Of a stretch of DNA of 64,000 nucleotides, positions 61,760-64,000 are shown piece by piece; positions within the stretch are counted from its first letter, which is position 1; every line of letters begins with the position of its first letter. The DNA lies in the NCBI GenBank assembly GCA_958295665.1, contig OY282558.1, positions 458,567,995-458,631,994 on the forward strand, written 5' to 3'. The position numbers and the translations under genes were made by a program. The stretch is from Tipula vernalis (lineage: Eukaryota > Arthropoda > Insecta > Diptera > Tipulidae). The notes beneath the pieces were generated by a model, which made no database searches, was not told the DNA's origin, and saw only the letters and a program-made list of their open reading frames with translations.

Positions 61760-62022
61760 GTGGCATCTGTACGTTTAGTACACCTTTCGGTACTTATAAA
61801 TATCTGAGACTTTCGTAAGGTCTGAGTGTGGCAGCAAAAGTATTTCAATGTCATAATAGTAGTGCTTTCGGAGATAATAATGGAGTTGATGAACAAAACA
61901 AGAACATGTCAAAAATTTAACATTAGTAATGGAGTGTGAGGTATTCAATTTAATGGGAATAAACTTCAGTATTGTGTGAACAGTGTTAGGTATTTAGGAC
62001 ACATATTTAGTAATGCTTAGTA
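61760..62022 (+). pseudogene. Gypsy-type RT relic
   Basis: Near 61785-61850 a frame gives FGTYKYLRLSFGLSVAAKVF, the RT motif 'G.y.y.rlPFGLs.Ap..Fq'. Near 61950-62022 another gives FNGNKLQYCVNSVRYLGHIF followed by SNA and a stop, the 'l.f...v.YLGHiis..G' block after the YxDD box. The YxDD region between them is degraded. A middle fragment of pol, dead. Confidence 0.65.
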
Positions 62023-62650
62023 AAACTGGCGGAAAGGGACAGTTATATCAAAAACGGGTTTTTCAAGATCTTATAACATTTTGAATGAGAACAATAACAT
62101 AGTTCGTAGAAATACTTTTCACATGAAGAAGTCACGTTCCGGAATTTGAAAGTGTAGAATACTGGATTATAATTTTGATAAAATATATAAAACAGTAAAT
62201 GAAGGCTTTAATGAGAAACGGAATGACTCCACAAGGACACACAAGAAAATATTGAATACCAATCCTATTCCAATAATAATGAGTCCTAAAAACAGTTTGA
62301 TTGATGTCGGAGGTAATGATACTTAAAATGAGAAATATGGATAACAGGTGAAGGTTGGAACTGCTCAAGCATAGAACCTTATTCATACATTTTACATTTT
62401 AAGGATTCCTTGGTATCAAGATCTGATATACCAGGAGTAAGCTCTAATGAAAGTGAGATACGTTTCAAGTTACAGCTGGCGCAAGAGTAATACGAAACGA
62501 AAATTCAACTCATCCGTCGAAATACGCTATTTTACAAACGAGCAATTTTGCAACAAGCCATCATTTATTAGATATTCAGCAGCCGTCAGAGGTCTATTGC
62601 GGGTTCGCTGAGTTGTTTGAGTTCGGTCGGGTATATTACTGGACATTCGA
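62023..62650. other. Unassigned retroelement-like debris
   Basis: Lies between the gypsy RT relic and the PHD-like frame. Short plus-strand frames (for example NFDKIYKTVNEGFNEKRNDS near 62170) suggest more retroelement sequence, but I cannot assign it. Confidence 0.3.
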
Positions 62651-62914
62651 ATGGCTCAATGGAGAGCCTATAAAACAAATAATCACCTTGCAGGAGATTG
62701 GACTTGTTTGTGGTTTTATGGCGTCGAACCAATAGTTGAGTGTGATGGATGTGGTAAATGGTTCCATCAAAGATGCGAAGAATTCAGCGATGATCAAAGC
62801 AATGTTAAATGGTCTTGCTCCTTCTATGAAGGGACAGGGACACGACTCGCAAACGTTAAACAGCCAAATACGCAATTCGTAGGCAAAATCCCGATGTCAG
62901 GAAAAGACATCTAG
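62651..62914 (+). CDS. Short frame with a partial PHD-like zinc finger, probably retroelement-derived
   Basis: An 87-codon frame containing IVECDGCGKWFHQRCEEFSD, then WSCSF. The C-x2-C, H-x2-C and W-x-C spacing is that of the second half of a PHD finger; the final Cys is replaced by Tyr and the first pair is incomplete (only one Cys in TCLWFYG), so metal binding is doubtful. PHD-like fingers occur in gag/ORF1 proteins of some insect retroelements, which fits its place next to a LINE RT. It overlaps the RT frame by about 55 bp in a different frame and is probably a remnant, not a gene. Confidence 0.4.
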   Translation: MAQWRAYKTNNHLAGDWTCLWFYGVEPIVECDGCGKWFHQRCEEFSDDQSNVKWSCSFYEGTGTRLANVKQPNTQFVGKIPMSGKDI

Positions 62915-64000
62915 CAACAGTATTCATCCCACACGAAGAAGATAATTATTTTGTGCTACCCCAGCCAACGGATGATGGTTTATCCTACAAACCTATAAAG
63001 TATAACTGGAAGAAAGTTAAGAATACAATTAAAACTTGCATAAGCCCGAAAAAGGCTCCAGGATATGATCTTATTACTGGAAAAATGATAAGGGAATTGC
63101 CGGATAAATGCGTAAAACTAATAACATTTGTATTCAACGCGGTCATGCGAACCAATTATATTCCTCAAAAATGGAAGATATCTTTGATCACAATGATACA
63201 TAAGCCAGGGAAAAAAGAAACGCAAATCTCATCATATCGTCCAATAAGCATGCTGCCCACAATCTCAAAGCTATTTGAAAAAATGTTACTAATGAAATTG
63301 AAACCAATATTAGAAGAACGGCGCGTTATTCCAGACCATCAATTTGGGTTCCGAAACCAACATGGTACTACAGAGCAAGTACACAGGATTGTAAATGCAA
63401 TCAAAATCACCTTCGAGGAAAAGAAATATTGTGCTGCTGCCTTTTTGGATATCGCCCAAGCTTTTGATAAAGTTTGGCACGATGGACTAATTTACAAAAT
63501 TAAGGAGCTTCTACCGAAAAAATTTCACTCAGTTCTGGGAAACTATCTTCTTCAAAGGCAATACATGGTCAAACAAAACAGTGCAACTACTTGCTTAAAT
63601 GATATTAATGCAGGTGTCCCGCAAGGTAGCGTTCTAGGACCAATATTATACTTATTGTACACAGCTGATATACCTGTAACCAACAAAGTGATAATATCAA
63701 CATTTGCCGATGACACTGCCATCCTGGTGTCTCACACTAATCCTGAAATTGCCTCAAAGGAATTACAGAATCATTTAAACAAGGTCGTGGACTGGCTAAA
63801 GGCATGGCGAATAAAAGTGAACGAAAACAAATCAACTCACGTCACATTCACGCTAAACAAACGCACCTGCCCACCAGTGAAATTAAACGATAAAAATATT
63901 CCTCAACAAACGAAGGTAAAATACTTAGGTTTGCATCTGGATAGAAGGTTAACGTGGAAAAATCATATTGAAACAAAGCGCAACCAAATAAAAATTACAT
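62860..64000 (+). CDS. Jockey-like LINE reverse transcriptase, open to the window edge (partial)
   Basis: RNA-directed DNA polymerase of a non-LTR retrotransposon. One frame without a stop from 62860 (just after TAA) to 64000. It shows NTIKTCISPKKAPGYDLITG and WKISLITMIHKPGKK, SSYRPISMLPTISKLFEKML, then motif A FLDIAQAFDKVWHDGL, motif B GVPQGSVLGPILYLLYTADI, motif C FADD (63703-63714) and then DKNIPQQTKVKYLGLHLDRR, LTWKNHIETK. All RT motifs are intact, as in jockey-clade elements. The endonuclease that should precede it is absent, so the copy is 5'-truncated or rearranged. There is no credible start codon. The RT continues beyond the window. Confidence 0.9.

Overview
This is an AT-rich insect nuclear window, most likely from a dipteran. 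The evidence is two protein genes that align almost residue for residue, from memory, with Drosophila proteins: the myosin regulatory light chain (sqh, 43278-46218, two coding exons) and calcium/calmodulin-dependent kinase I (CaMKI, 54606-55760, an intronless 384-codon frame). One tRNA gene, tRNA-Lys(CTT), sits on the minus strand at 53066-53138. I can support no other host gene with confidence, so the window is gene-poor.

Most of the rest is decayed mobile DNA and old tandem or low-complexity repeat. Gypsy-type LTR retroelement pieces lie at 2.4-2.8, 15.5-16.4, 29.8-32.1, 47.1-48.3, 51.2 and 60.4-62.0 kb. Non-LTR (LINE) reverse transcriptase pieces lie at 21.3-22.3, 36.2-36.5, 43.9-46.0 and 62.9-64.0 kb; the last is still open at the window edge. 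DNA elements with visible termini and target duplications include a 1286-bp mariner (49714-50999, one in-frame stop), an 820-bp hAT derivative (34702-35521), a piggyBac-like MITE (53217-53422) and several TA-flanked MITEs. There are also three long foldbacks, two of them nested one inside the other with a clear 3-bp target duplication (52567-52897). A tRNA-derived SINE with a 9-bp target duplication has landed in a LINE relic inside the sqh intron.

Layout: 0-9 kb is AT-rich repeat and a gypsy relic; 9-14 kb is unassigned; 14.4-19.4 kb is a degenerate tandem array split by a gypsy relic; 19.4-26.4 kb is mostly unassigned with a LINE relic; 26.5-28.4 kb is a TTCGAG-rich degenerate repeat; 29.7-36.5 kb is a retroelement, MITE and hAT cluster; 37-43 kb is unassigned with a BTB-domain gene fragment and small MITEs; 43.2-46.9 kb is sqh; 47-53.5 kb is nested transposons and the tRNA; 53.5-60 kb is CaMKI and its flanks; 60-64 kb is retroelement debris ending in a jockey-like LINE.

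The host genes do not form an operon or pathway cluster. sqh drives non-muscle myosin II contractility and CaMKI is a calcium signalling kinase; their proximity looks incidental. I found no CRISPR array, biosynthetic cluster or clearly new gene system. The most informative structures are the nesting relationships among the transposons, which allow relative dating.
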